Positions 23,954 to 32,393 are shown, numbered from the stretch's first letter. The stretch is DNA of 34,620 nt from Cyanobacteriota bacterium erpe_2018_sw_21hr_WHONDRS-SW48-000092_B_bin.40 (GCA_030917395.1 JAUPUU010000165.1:1-34620); one strand, 5' to 3'. Notes: generated by a model from the sequence alone, not told the origin. Program-made: numbers and translations.

Positions 23954-25530
23954 TTACCGCCCTCTATGGTGGCACTATTATTACTACTGCTAGGTAGTGC
24001 CGCGAGTATTTCAGAGACTTGCTTGTAGATTGGGGCATAGGCCGATTTTAGTTGCTCATAAATTTCTTCTGCGGCACTCCACTTGGCGGTTACGCCTTGT
24101 TGGGCTAGTTGAGTAGCCAGTGTCGCTAGGTGGGTTAAATTTAGAGAGGCACAAGGCCCTTTTAGGGAATAGGCGAAATGGCTCACCGCCTCGGCATCTT
24201 TAGAGGTCACTGCTAATTCTAAGCATTCAACGAATGTGCTAGAGACACCAAGGAAGAGGCGCAAAATTGATTCTGTTTCGTTGCCACCGTAAGTATCTTC
24301 TAGGTCGTCGATGTCCACTGTCAAAGATCTAGAAGGATCTTTGTCTTCATCAAATAACACTACTCGTGCCCGGGTCGAAATATCGGTGTCTTCTTCGGAG
24401 CTGGTTAGGCTCGCGGCATTGATCCATTTTGAAATTGATTCCTGCAGTAGTTTTTCTGGCGAGCCTTTGGTAATGAAGTCGTTCATGCCACAGGCCAGGC
24501 ATTTGTCACGATCACCCTCGCGATCGTAGGCTGTCACGGCAATGATTGGTATGTTGCCTTTATTTTGGCCGAGGGCGCGGATTTGCTCCGTTGCTTCATA
24601 ACCATCAAGTTCTGGCATATCGCAGTCCATTAAAATCAAATCGAAATGCGATGCCTTAACTGCCTCAACGGCTTCTAGTCCGCTTTTAACGAGGGTTACT
24701 GCAAAGCCCAAACGCTCGAGCTGCAGTTTCAAGAGTTTCTGGTTTACAGCGACATCGTCTGCTACCAAAACACTGCCATTTTTTGCCACTTGCCGTGAGG
24801 TCGTCGGGCGATTTTGACTGTCTTTGGCCGCCTGGTTGGCTAGCTCCATATCCTGACTTCTTACTTGACTGAGCTTTCTGCTCAACATTTCTAGCTCTTT
24901 ACTAGCAAGGGTGAAATTATTGAGTTTCTGCTCTAGCTCGCTGCAAATCGCAGAAAGCTCATTGACAACCGCTACGTGCTCGGTGATATCAGCAAGGAAG
25001 GCAATAGCGCCACCAATTTCACCAGTTTCTGCGCCAGCGAGGGTCGATACTGTCACTCTCAGCCATACCGGTTGGTCTTCCTTTCCCTGCCGTTTAACAA
25101 TCATTTCAGTGTCTTCTAATTTCTTGGTGTGACCATTTAAAGCCTCAACCCAAGGCAATTCTTTGCCGTTAAAGTGGGTTGCACCATCCGCTTTGAAGAA
25201 GCCAAAGTCATGGTTGTGATCATTAAAATCGCCCAGGCCGGCCAATAGATGCTGGGCCCGCTCGTTGTAGAGCAATTTCTCGCCATCGGGGCCAAAGACC
25301 ATGGCTCCCACTTTTTTGTTTGACAAAATTGACTTGAGAATTTTAGGGAACTCAAGAAGTGGCTCAACCTTGGAATTTTGCGCTCCAAGCAAGCTCGTCA
25401 GTTCAATGGTCATGCGCTCCAGCTCTGGTCGCAGCTGATTTTTACTTTGATCAATACTCTTGAGGGTAAGCTTTAAATCTTCCAGTTGCTGCGTTAGCCG
25501 TTGCACCGGTGCTTCCCATTCGCCAATCAT
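23950..25530 (-). CDS. PAS-receiver hybrid with degenerate HPt domain
   Basis: 526 aa, first gene of the minus operon. Residues 8-48 look like a coiled coil; a PAS domain follows (about 62-185, ending in FLADITEH); a second coiled coil at 186-235; a receiver at 253-370 with Asp258/Asp259, phosphoacceptor Asp302 (LMDCDMP), Thr333 and Lys355-Gly; and an HPt-like four-helix region (about 405-510). In that last domain the canonical A-H-x-L-K-G reads AYSLKG: Tyr454 replaces the phosphoacceptor histidine (codon at 24169-24171). His451 is one turn away but out of register. There is no kinase domain, so phosphate must come from CheA or another HPt. The protein at 27772 has the same layout. Confidence 0.85.
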   Translation of the reverse strand: MIGEWEAPVQRLTQQLEDLKLTLKSIDQSKNQLRPELERMTIELTSLLGAQNSKVEPLLEFPKILKSILSNKKVGAMVFGPDGEKLLYNERAQHLLAGLGDFNDHNHDFGFFKADGATHFNGKELPWVEALNGHTKKLEDTEMIVKRQGKEDQPVWLRVTVSTLAGAETGEIGGAIAFLADITEHVAVVNELSAICSELEQKLNNFTLASKELEMLSRKLSQVRSQDMELANQAAKDSQNRPTTSRQVAKNGSVLVADDVAVNQKLLKLQLERLGFAVTLVKSGLEAVEAVKASHFDLILMDCDMPELDGYEATEQIRALGQNKGNIPIIAVTAYDREGDRDKCLACGMNDFITKGSPEKLLQESISKWINAASLTSSEEDTDISTRARVVLFDEDKDPSRSLTVDIDDLEDTYGGNETESILRLFLGVSSTFVECLELAVTSKDAEAVSHFAYSLKGPCASLNLTHLATLATQLAQQGVTAKWSAAEEIYEQLKSAYAPIYKQVSEILAALPSSSNNSATIEGGN

Positions 25531-25559
25531 TTGATCACCACTTTCATAAACTCATTGGC

Positions 25560-25588
25560 ATTTTAACGCTCTACCAGGCTCTATACAA
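25560..25588 (-). promoter_or_regulatory. Promoter of the minus chemosensory operon
   Basis: On the minus strand: TTGTAT (25588-25583), a 17-base spacer and TAAAAT (25565-25560). Transcription would start near 25553, about 22 bases before the ATG at 25530. It occupies the same bases as the candidate plus-strand promoter for cheR. Confidence 0.6.
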
Positions 25589-25589
25589 T
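25562..25589 (+). promoter_or_regulatory. Candidate promoter of the cheR operon
   Basis: On the plus strand: TTTAAC (25562-25567), a 16-base spacer and TACAAT (25584-25589), with a predicted start near 25596. The -35 is weaker than that of the opposing promoter. Its -10 covers the other promoter's -35, and its -35 covers the other's -10. Confidence 0.45.
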
Positions 25590-25618
25590 AGAATAATCAG
25601 GTTACTTACGGTGTCATA

Positions 25619-27049
25619 GTGAGCCTATTCGACCAAGAGCTGATTAACAGGCTAAACGCAGTAATCAGTGCGTCTATTGGTATTCATTATGCCCCTGACC
25701 GCCTTTCTGATTTAGAAAAGGCAATTGAACTTGCCGCCCAAGATCTCAACTTTTCCGACCCTCAGCAATTTGCCCTTAAACTTTTTCAGGCTACACTCAA
25801 TGCCGAAGAAGTGCAGGCTATTGCCCGGCATTTGACCATTGCTGAGACTTATTTCTTTCGTGAGCCACGAGCCTTCGACGAGCTGGAGGCCGTTCTTCCA
25901 TCACTAATAGAAATGCGCAGAGGCCAGGGCAAGAAACTCCGCATTTTGAGTGCAGGATGTTGCACCGGCGAAGAAGCATATTCATTAGCCATGCTTTTGA
26001 CTGGCTTAATGCCCGACATTGATGACTGGCAAATAAATATTATTGGTGGCGATATCAACCAAGATTATTTGGCCAAAGCAAAGCTTGGAGTTTATACCCC
26101 TTGGGCCTTTAGGGGGGCAATGAGTGAACCAGCCGATCGCTTAAAGGCTCGCTTCTTTCGTGCCTTAGAGAACGGCAATTTTGAGATTGTAGACAGACTG
26201 AAAAAGATGGTGCAATTTGTCTATCTTAATTTGGCCGATGACTTTCAAGCTTATGAACGGCAGCTTGGCAATCAACCTTTCGATTTGATTCTCTGCCGCA
26301 ATGTTCTTATTTACTTCGACAAGACCATGATCAAACCAGCACTTCAACGCCTTAGTCGCCTGCTAATACCAGGAGGCTGGCTTCTGCTTGCTGCTACTGA
26401 AGTGCCGAGTGCTGGTGAAAAAGAGATAGCTCAGAATTTAAAGGCTCGTTTGCATAACGATGTCTATCTTTTTCAAAGAGAAGGGGCGAAGAGTGCGGCC
26501 ATAAATGTGGTGCCAAGTCTAAAAAATGAGCTTGAGTATGGCCGCAAACTGCTTAAACAGGGAGACTATTCGGCTAGTGAGAAGGTCTTGAGTAATGGCT
26601 TACAGCAGTTAAATCGGCTCGGTCAAGAGCGGAGAAAACTTGACATTAGTCTACAGAAACAATTTCTAGAATTGCTTGTGCGTTCACTCAGTAACCTCGG
26701 TCGCTTTGAAGATGCTGCTGCCCAGGCAGCTCTGCTAGTGCAACTAGATGATCGCTATGACTATCTTTATCTTTGCGCCGTAGTCTTAAGTGAGTCTGGT
26801 CGTAGCGACGAGGCTTGTCTATTGTTGAAAAAGGCCCTGGTGGCAAAGCCCGATTTTGCCGCTGCTAGTTTTATGCTCGCTTCTATTGCTTTGCACCAGG
26901 GTGATACTCTAACTGCTAGACATTATTTGCAGATGGTGAGTGAGGTCTTACAAAAACTGCCTCCCGAATCGGTGGTTGAATGTACTGATGGCACATCAGT
27001 AAAGGAATTGCTCAATATTGTCGAACAGCTACGTAGTGGTGCTAAATGA
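25619..27049 (+). CDS. cheR: CheR methyltransferase fused to TPR repeats
   Basis: 476 aa, GTG start; it is the first in-frame start after a stop at 25616-25618 and has no clear Shine-Dalgarno sequence. Residues 1-275 are the CheR S-adenosylmethionine-dependent receptor methyltransferase: TIAETYFFREP (73-83), the SAM-binding loop SAGCCTGEEAYSLA (111-124), and FDLILCRNVLIYF (221-233). Residues about 295-450 form tetratricopeptide-like helices. CheR-TPR fusions are known from non-flagellar arrays such as WspC. The receptor at 18700 lacks a C-terminal CheR tether, so the TPR part may supply recruitment. The gene heads the plus arm and overlaps the next CheW gene by 4 bases. Confidence 0.94.
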   Translation: MSLFDQELINRLNAVISASIGIHYAPDRLSDLEKAIELAAQDLNFSDPQQFALKLFQATLNAEEVQAIARHLTIAETYFFREPRAFDELEAVLPSLIEMRRGQGKKLRILSAGCCTGEEAYSLAMLLTGLMPDIDDWQINIIGGDINQDYLAKAKLGVYTPWAFRGAMSEPADRLKARFFRALENGNFEIVDRLKKMVQFVYLNLADDFQAYERQLGNQPFDLILCRNVLIYFDKTMIKPALQRLSRLLIPGGWLLLAATEVPSAGEKEIAQNLKARLHNDVYLFQREGAKSAAINVVPSLKNELEYGRKLLKQGDYSASEKVLSNGLQQLNRLGQERRKLDISLQKQFLELLVRSLSNLGRFEDAAAQAALLVQLDDRYDYLYLCAVVLSESGRSDEACLLLKKALVAKPDFAAASFMLASIALHQGDTLTARHYLQMVSEVLQKLPPESVVECTDGTSVKELLNIVEQLRSGAK

Positions 27050-27606
27050 CAGATGATAGCGACATCGTTGATAACGCCCTGACCAAGCAAATCTTGCGCA
27101 GTCGGGCCCGATTATTGGCTAGGCCACTGGTAATGGAGCAAGATCGTCAGATTCTCTTTGAGCTTGTGGAATTTAAGGCCTGCGGCCGCCGACTGGCTGT
27201 TGAGACTAAATTCGTTGATGAGGCAATTACAGTTAAAGATATCAGTCGTGTGCCTCAAATCTCCCCACTGGTGAAGGGAATAACAAATGTTAGAGGGCAG
27301 ATAGTTACTGTTATCGATCTTGCTGTGCTATTTGGTACTCAAGAGTTGCCTGATGATGCTCCTCGTCATGGGTCTAACAGCGCATCTGATGGGCTTATCC
27401 TCAGATTTGGCGCTTTGCGTCTTGCTGTTTGCGTTGATGAGGTGCTCGGTGTGCGTCAGCTCGATAGCAGTGAACTATCGCAAGGTTTTGCTGGTTTGTC
27501 GGAAAGGCTCACTGAGTTTACTGTGGCGCTGACAGTCGACCTGCTGATAATACTTGATGCCAAGCGCATTTTTACTGATGGAATGATCGGACAATTGGCT
27601 GGATAA
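27046..27606 (+). CDS. cheW: CheW-like coupling protein, second copy
   Basis: 186 aa. After a 35-residue N-terminal extension (basic, RSRARLLARPL) comes a CheW domain: ILFELVEFKACGRRLAVET, then VKGITNVRGQIVTVIDLAVLFG (the standard GxxNVRGxxxxVIDL motif), then LRLAVCVDEVLGV. This copy matches the family better than the one at 18246, so it may be the main CheA-receptor coupler. It overlaps cheR by 4 bases. The N-terminal extension is unusual and could be a docking tail. Confidence 0.9.
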   Translation: MTDDSDIVDNALTKQILRSRARLLARPLVMEQDRQILFELVEFKACGRRLAVETKFVDEAITVKDISRVPQISPLVKGITNVRGQIVTVIDLAVLFGTQELPDDAPRHGSNSASDGLILRFGALRLAVCVDEVLGVRQLDSSELSQGFAGLSERLTEFTVALTVDLLIILDAKRIFTDGMIGQLAG

Positions 27607-27701
27607 TTTGTCGGTCTTGAGGCTGGAAAGGCTTTGCTGGTTTGTCTTAACCGGTTTGGGCAGCTTGGGAATTTGGCTTTGCCGTTCTCATAAATGCGGT
27701 G

Positions 27702-27728
27702 TTGATAGCACCGTGGTCTGGGTATAAA
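27702..27728 (+). promoter_or_regulatory. Candidate promoter for second PAS-REC gene
   Basis: TTGATA (27702-27707) and TATAAA (27723-27728), spacer 15; reading the -10 as TAAAAA (27725-27730) gives spacer 17. Start near 27735, leader about 37 bases, with GGGGA (27759-27763) as a fair ribosome binding site. It lies in the only sizeable gap (165 bases) of the plus chemosensory arm. Confidence 0.4.
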
Positions 27729-27771
27729 AACTGAGTGCATAGCGGTACCGCATTCTCTGGGGACGGTCTTC

Positions 27772-30147
27772 ATGTCTGATAATTGGAATCTTTCTGGTGA
27801 GCAAGTAACAGGGCATGTTCTGCGCCTTGATAGCCAGGTGGTGCTTCTCAAGACTGCCATAGAAGAAGTGCGTAGAGCGACTCACTCAGCCTCGGGTTTA
27901 GAGCGAGCCACTCGCGCACTATTCACCGATGGTGGTGCCATCGACTTTCCTTCTGTACCGAAAGTTCTAAGCAAGCTTTCTCGCAATAGACAGATGGGTG
28001 CGCTGCTGACAGATGCTAGTGGCGAAATTCTTTTGGCAAATAAGAGTTTTTATGATTTCACCGGTTTTCAACCTGGTGCCGCGGGTGGTGACGAGCTAGA
28101 GCTTTATCGTGAACAAAGAGGACTGTCAGGTGTTAGAACCGGCATGGTGCGTAACACCGAGTTGCCCTGGCGCGAAGTCTTGACTTCTGGCCAGTTTAGA
28201 ACCCAAAGGCTCGCTCTCAGTGATGGTATGCGTGGCGAGAGACTGCGTTGGTTGCAATTTTGTTGCCAACCACTACTTTCAGTTAATGGTTCCTTAGAGG
28301 GTGTCTTGACTATCGTCGCTGAAGCCAGTGAAGAAATCGAAATCGAAGATAGACTGACTTCGGTAATCGGCTTGCTCACCCAGCAAGTAGATTCAATAGT
28401 ACAACCCACAAGAAGACTAAATGCCTTGATGGAGAGAGTCCGTCGTCTTGATGATTTCCTTCCAAGCAGCCAGGTTCTATCTATTGAGACCGCTGCTTTA
28501 GAAGACTCTCTTTCGGATGACCAGAAGCACTATCGAGAGCTACTTGAACTAGACACTAGCCCTCCAGTCGCTCTATCTACTCAAGAGCAGGCTCCAGAAC
28601 AAGCGACTATTTCTACCGAGGCTGCCTCAGCTATTCAAGCTTTTGAAGAAAGTTTCAATATAGATTTGGGCGAATCTAATGTTGCAGGGGTCGCAGGGGT
28701 TGCAGGCCCTAAGGCACATGAAGCATCTGTGGTAAGCGAGATTGAGGCTGAGCATCTAGCGACAGCACCAATAGAAATTTTGCCAGAAGCCGAAGAGCTT
28801 GTGGAAAGTCAAATGGCTGATGAGCTTGACATAGTTGCTACTTATATACCAAGCGAAGACTCTGATGCTGAATTGTGGTCCGAGTTTTCTGACTTTGCCA
28901 TTGAGAAAATGCCCAATGCTGTTAATCAAGCTGAGGAAGAAGTTGAGCAGTTAATTGAAGTTCCGGCCCCGACCCCAGCCTTAGAAAACTTGCTAGAGCA
29001 AGAACCGCAAAGCGAGCCACAACATCAGTTCGCCCCTGAAATAGTTGCTTCCGAGTCGATTGCTTCCATAGTTGTGCCTGAAGAGGTCGTGTCTGAAGAG
29101 GTAGTTGCTCAAGAGGTAGTTGCTGAAGAAGTCGGTGACATCGAGCCAGAACCAGAACTAGAGCTTGATATTGCTAAAGAGCCTGAGCTTGAACTTGACT
29201 TAGAATCAGAGCCAGAAGCCGAGCCAGAGGCTGAGTCAGACCAAGAACCAGAACTAGAACTAGAACCAGAACTAGAATCAGATCAAGAACCAGAACTATC
29301 TGTTCAACCAGAAGAGCTTAGCGTCACTATGATTGAGGCTCCCCTGCCTCATCCAACAGTAACTCGGGCAGCTCAAGGCAAGTGTGCTCTTGTGGTTGAT
29401 GACATCCCTGTCAATCAGAAGCTGCTTGTACTTCAGTTAAAGCGGCTGGGCTTTGCCACAGATGTCTCCAATAATGGGCAAGAAGCCCTATCCCGTCTAG
29501 CCAAACTTGACTATGACGTGGTTTTCATGGACTGTGATATGCCGGTTATGAATGGCTATGACGCCACAATTGCTATCCGCAAGCTTGAAGTCGAGACTGG
29601 CCGACACATTCCTATCGTAGCGATGACCTCTTATGACCGAGAGACCGATAAAGAAAGATGCCTGGCCTCAGGAATGGATGACTATCTCACCAAGGGCGTT
29701 AATGCATCGTCTTTGTCTCGTGTAATTGAACGGGTTTGTGATAAGTCAAAAGAGAAAGATTCAAGTGACAGTCTCGACCGCCTACAGTCTGAAACTGAAC
29801 CATTCGATGCTGCCACTATGAAAGCTAATTACACTCAAGAAGAACTCAATGAAGTGGTGCGCTTATTCTTGACTGCAATGGAGACTTTCGTCAATTCTAT
29901 GCAAAAAGCAATTGACTCCAGAGACGGTGCTCTCGTTGCCAGTTTAGCCAGCTCAATTAAGGGCCCTTCAGCTACTTTGGGTCTGCCTCTCATCACTAAG
30001 GTTAGCAACGATATTCTTTCCTTCTCTGAAGCTGAAGACTGGCCTCAAGTTCGCTTGAAGTATCTAAAACTAAAAACCGTTTATATGCGCTCGCAAGATC
30101 AGCTACGCAAACTTTGTCCTGATGTCTTCGCTGAGGGAGTTCTCTAA
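27772..30147 (+). CDS. PAS-acidic linker-receiver protein with degenerate HPt
   Basis: 791 aa. Order: N-terminal helix (10-50); PAS-like domain (about 60-190) with the same LPW motif as the protein at 23950; a helical stretch; a very acidic, Glu/Pro-rich, repetitive linker (about 280-520); a receiver (537-655) with Asp543/Asp544, phosphoacceptor Asp587 (FMDCDMP), Thr619 and Lys641-Gly; and an HPt-like C-terminus (about 680-785). The HPt motif reads ASSIKG, with Ser727 (codon 29950-29952) where the histidine should be. Receiver helices (VNQKLLVLQLKRLGF) closely match the 526-residue paralogue (VNQKLLKLQLERLGF). The long flexible linker suggests a reach or spacing role. No kinase domain is present. 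The next gene encodes an HPt protein with its His intact. Confidence 0.85.
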   Translation: MSDNWNLSGEQVTGHVLRLDSQVVLLKTAIEEVRRATHSASGLERATRALFTDGGAIDFPSVPKVLSKLSRNRQMGALLTDASGEILLANKSFYDFTGFQPGAAGGDELELYREQRGLSGVRTGMVRNTELPWREVLTSGQFRTQRLALSDGMRGERLRWLQFCCQPLLSVNGSLEGVLTIVAEASEEIEIEDRLTSVIGLLTQQVDSIVQPTRRLNALMERVRRLDDFLPSSQVLSIETAALEDSLSDDQKHYRELLELDTSPPVALSTQEQAPEQATISTEAASAIQAFEESFNIDLGESNVAGVAGVAGPKAHEASVVSEIEAEHLATAPIEILPEAEELVESQMADELDIVATYIPSEDSDAELWSEFSDFAIEKMPNAVNQAEEEVEQLIEVPAPTPALENLLEQEPQSEPQHQFAPEIVASESIASIVVPEEVVSEEVVAQEVVAEEVGDIEPEPELELDIAKEPELELDLESEPEAEPEAESDQEPELELEPELESDQEPELSVQPEELSVTMIEAPLPHPTVTRAAQGKCALVVDDIPVNQKLLVLQLKRLGFATDVSNNGQEALSRLAKLDYDVVFMDCDMPVMNGYDATIAIRKLEVETGRHIPIVAMTSYDRETDKERCLASGMDDYLTKGVNASSLSRVIERVCDKSKEKDSSDSLDRLQSETEPFDAATMKANYTQEELNEVVRLFLTAMETFVNSMQKAIDSRDGALVASLASSIKGPSATLGLPLITKVSNDILSFSEAEDWPQVRLKYLKLKTVYMRSQDQLRKLCPDVFAEGVL
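28681..28707 (+). repeat. 9-base tandem repeat in PAS-REC gene
   Basis: Three near-identical units (28681, 28690, 28699) of GTYGCAGGS encode VAG three times at the start of the acidic linker. It is in frame and low-complexity. Confidence 0.85.
29077..29133 (+). repeat. 15-base repeat encoding xEEVV units
   Basis: Three 15-base units (29077, 29092, 29107) plus a partial fourth from 29122 encode PEEVV, SEEVV, AQEVV, AEEV in the acidic linker. Confidence 0.85.
29143..29300 (+). repeat. Glu-Pro/Glu-Leu low-complexity repeat
   Basis: A mix of 6-base GARCCA/GARCTA-type units encodes an EPELEL-like stretch of about 52 residues (about 458-510) with many Glu and no positively charged residue except one Lys. 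It probably forms an extended acidic tether in front of the receiver. Confidence 0.85.
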
Positions 30148-30486
30148 TTGGATAACTCTGAACTAGTGAATCTTCAAAATCTGGAAGAGCAATTCGACGT
30201 GGAAATGGCCAAAGAATTGGTAGCTGCCTATCTGGAAGACACTGATAGTGTGCTCGACCAATTGCAGGCTGCCATCGTCGATCGGGATGCTTCCGCCTTA
30301 AAATCAGTGGCTCATATGCTCAAAGGTGCCTCTCGTATCATCACAGCCACACAACTAGAACATTCAGCTAGCGAATTAGAAGATTTAAGCAGTGCTCCCA
30401 ACTGGCTTGTGGCTGAAAGCAAGTATGAGACCCTAAAACAAGTTTTTGAACAGACAATAGACTACTTGAGGCTCTATCTGAAATGA
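30148..30486 (+). CDS. Stand-alone HPt phosphotransfer protein
   Basis: 112 aa, a single histidine-phosphotransfer four-helix domain. The motif VAHMLKGASR places the phosphoacceptor at His56, intact, unlike the HPt-like ends of its upstream neighbour and of the 526-residue protein. Such proteins shuttle phosphate between receivers. The start is most likely the TTG directly after the previous TAA; the only other in-frame start nearby is a GTG at 30166, which would remove little of the fold. Neither has a Shine-Dalgarno sequence, so translation is probably coupled. The stop overlaps the next ATG by 4 bases. Confidence 0.88.
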   Translation: MDNSELVNLQNLEEQFDVEMAKELVAAYLEDTDSVLDQLQAAIVDRDASALKSVAHMLKGASRIITATQLEHSASELEDLSSAPNWLVAESKYETLKQVFEQTIDYLRLYLK

Positions 30487-32393
30487 TAAACGGCGACCTA
30501 CTTGTGATGATAGCCTGTGCTCTTGGCGCGGTGGCTCTCATTGTCGCTATTTGGAGCTATTACAGCTTGCGCCAGAGAATCGATTTTCCTTCTGATCGTG
30601 GCCGTAATAGCGCTAACACCACTCAAATAAGCGCCGACCTCGCCAACTTGAAACGCGAATTCGCCATGCTCTCAGAGACTGTGCATCGCTTCCGGGCGCA
30701 GAGCTTAGCTGGTATCAGCGAAAATATGGCCGAGAAAGAAGTATCTATAAAGAACGCTCTCAGTGAGGAGATGCATAAAGAGCTAGAAGCCGCCACTGAT
30801 GAATTCGACCGAGCATTGTCTGCCATTGTCAGTAAACTTGACCAAAAGCAAGAAGAGCTAGCTAGTCGCATTGATAACTTTAGTGCGCCTCTAGCTGCTG
30901 AGGCTCCAACTCAACCAGGTCGCGATTTGCAAGTTGAAGCTAAGATTGCTGGCCTAGTCTCAGCTTCTGTAATTGATCGTTTTCTGGCCTCGCTTGAAGA
31001 TGTGGACGACAGACGTAAGTGTCTATTGGCATCATTAGAATCGGTGCCAGATACTGTCACGTTTGGCAAGCTTGCAGTGGCTTATCCTTGCGCAAATTCT
31101 TGGTTGATTTTGAAGGAACTAGCCGATCGTGGAGTGGTCAGTGACATTGCTGGTTGGGCTCTCATCGCTGGTGCTGAGTTGACTGCAAGCAAAGGGGCTG
31201 AGTTTAGTGCTACAGCCGAAGAACTTTATCAGGCCGCCAGGCTCTCTTTTTCTGCTGCTAATGGAAGTAATGCCGGTGTAGTCAATCGTGAAGGCCTCTA
31301 CGTTATTGCCAGCGGGCTAGCTCGACTGCTCGCCCATGGTGACCGGGCTGCACTCTCAGATATGTTGAAGCAAGAAGCCGCTTCTCACTTGCGTATTTTG
31401 ATCGAGTCGAAGCCAACAACAATGGCATTACCGGCAGTGCAACTGGCTGAGTTCTATTTAAGTGAAGAACGCTTCGATTGTGCCAGCATTCTCTTCCGTC
31501 AGGTGATAGATCTGGCTATACAGGTCTTTCCCGATTCAATATACAAGGGCGATAACGCTGGTCGACTATGGCAAGGTTTGGCCCGTGCTCTTTCTAAATT
31601 GGTTGACAGAACTGGCTCAGATCGAGAGCTGTTCCAATTCTTCGGTAACGACACTATTGTCTTCTTAGACAATGCTTTGTCAGCTAAAATGCCTCTACCA
31701 GATGCTGACAAACAAGCCTTGCAGCTTTGTTTGCTCAGGCTGTGTGAACGGGATAAAGATGAAGATCGTGCTCTAGCTGTCGCTAAAAATCTTCTTGATG
31801 ATGGCGTGAGACTGGCTGTCGACAGCGAAAATAAAGAGCGCTTCAATTTTGTTGCCGTTGAGATTCTTGCTACGGTAGACGAATTGCACCTTAGTCGCAA
31901 ACCTAATGGTATGCCCATGCTCAAGAGGCTGATTGGCATATTCATGGCCGTTAATAACCATAACAAAGCCGCTTCGGCTGGCGCAAAGCTAGTTGATGCC
32001 TCACTTGATATGTATGGCGATGCCTCACTTGAGACCGTAGTGCCAATCAACATATTGGCCGATGTCTACAAAGCAATGGGGCGTTATGACTTAGCTGAAG
32101 AGTGTTACCGGCAAATTTTAGAGATTCAGTATAAAGTTTATCCTTCAGAGCATGAAGAGATGGTTGATGTGCTGCTCAATTTAGCTCAAGTCTGCAAACT
32201 TCAGAAAGACGTTGGTGAGGCTGAGATTTTCCTCGAGAGTGCCGTTGAGATGTGTCTCAGTGTCTTTGACAAGCATGCAGAAGATGGTCATGCCGATGAT
32301 CATAGTAATGAGAACTCCCCTGAAGTTGAAGGGCGCAAAAAGGCCTTAATGGCTCGAGCCGAGGCACTTAAGGGCCAGCTATCCCATGCTTAA
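30483..32393 (+). CDS. Membrane-anchored coiled-coil/TPR protein
   Basis: 636 aa, family not recognised as a whole. One N-terminal transmembrane helix (about 5-27) is followed by a basic turn and a coiled coil (about 48-135) rich in Glu, Lys and Ala. The middle (about 145-500) is helical with no catalytic motif visible. The C-terminal part (about 507-595) contains TPR-like helix pairs, for example NILADVYKAMGRYDLAEECY and NLAQVCKLQKDVGEAEIFLE, of the kinesin-light-chain type. It is last in the plus arm, coupled to the HPt gene by a 4-base overlap, so it is probably a scaffold or localisation factor for the array. A 24-base in-frame duplication lies at 31995-32032. Confidence 0.75.
   Translation: MINGDLLVMIACALGAVALIVAIWSYYSLRQRIDFPSDRGRNSANTTQISADLANLKREFAMLSETVHRFRAQSLAGISENMAEKEVSIKNALSEEMHKELEAATDEFDRALSAIVSKLDQKQEELASRIDNFSAPLAAEAPTQPGRDLQVEAKIAGLVSASVIDRFLASLEDVDDRRKCLLASLESVPDTVTFGKLAVAYPCANSWLILKELADRGVVSDIAGWALIAGAELTASKGAEFSATAEELYQAARLSFSAANGSNAGVVNREGLYVIASGLARLLAHGDRAALSDMLKQEAASHLRILIESKPTTMALPAVQLAEFYLSEERFDCASILFRQVIDLAIQVFPDSIYKGDNAGRLWQGLARALSKLVDRTGSDRELFQFFGNDTIVFLDNALSAKMPLPDADKQALQLCLLRLCERDKDEDRALAVAKNLLDDGVRLAVDSENKERFNFVAVEILATVDELHLSRKPNGMPMLKRLIGIFMAVNNHNKAASAGAKLVDASLDMYGDASLETVVPINILADVYKAMGRYDLAEECYRQILEIQYKVYPSEHEEMVDVLLNLAQVCKLQKDVGEAEIFLESAVEMCLSVFDKHAEDGHADDHSNENSPEVEGRKKALMARAEALKGQLSHA
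31995..32032 (+). repeat. 14-base direct repeat, 24-base period
   Basis: GATGCCTCACTTGA occurs exactly at 31995-32008 and 32019-32032, encoding DASLD and DASLE just before the TPR region. It is in frame (24 bases, 8 codons). Confidence 0.85.

Noticed and set aside
31499-32053. 184-codon minus-strand frame
   Set aside because: Ser/Leu-rich shadow fully inside the TPR protein gene, which is in an overlapping operon.
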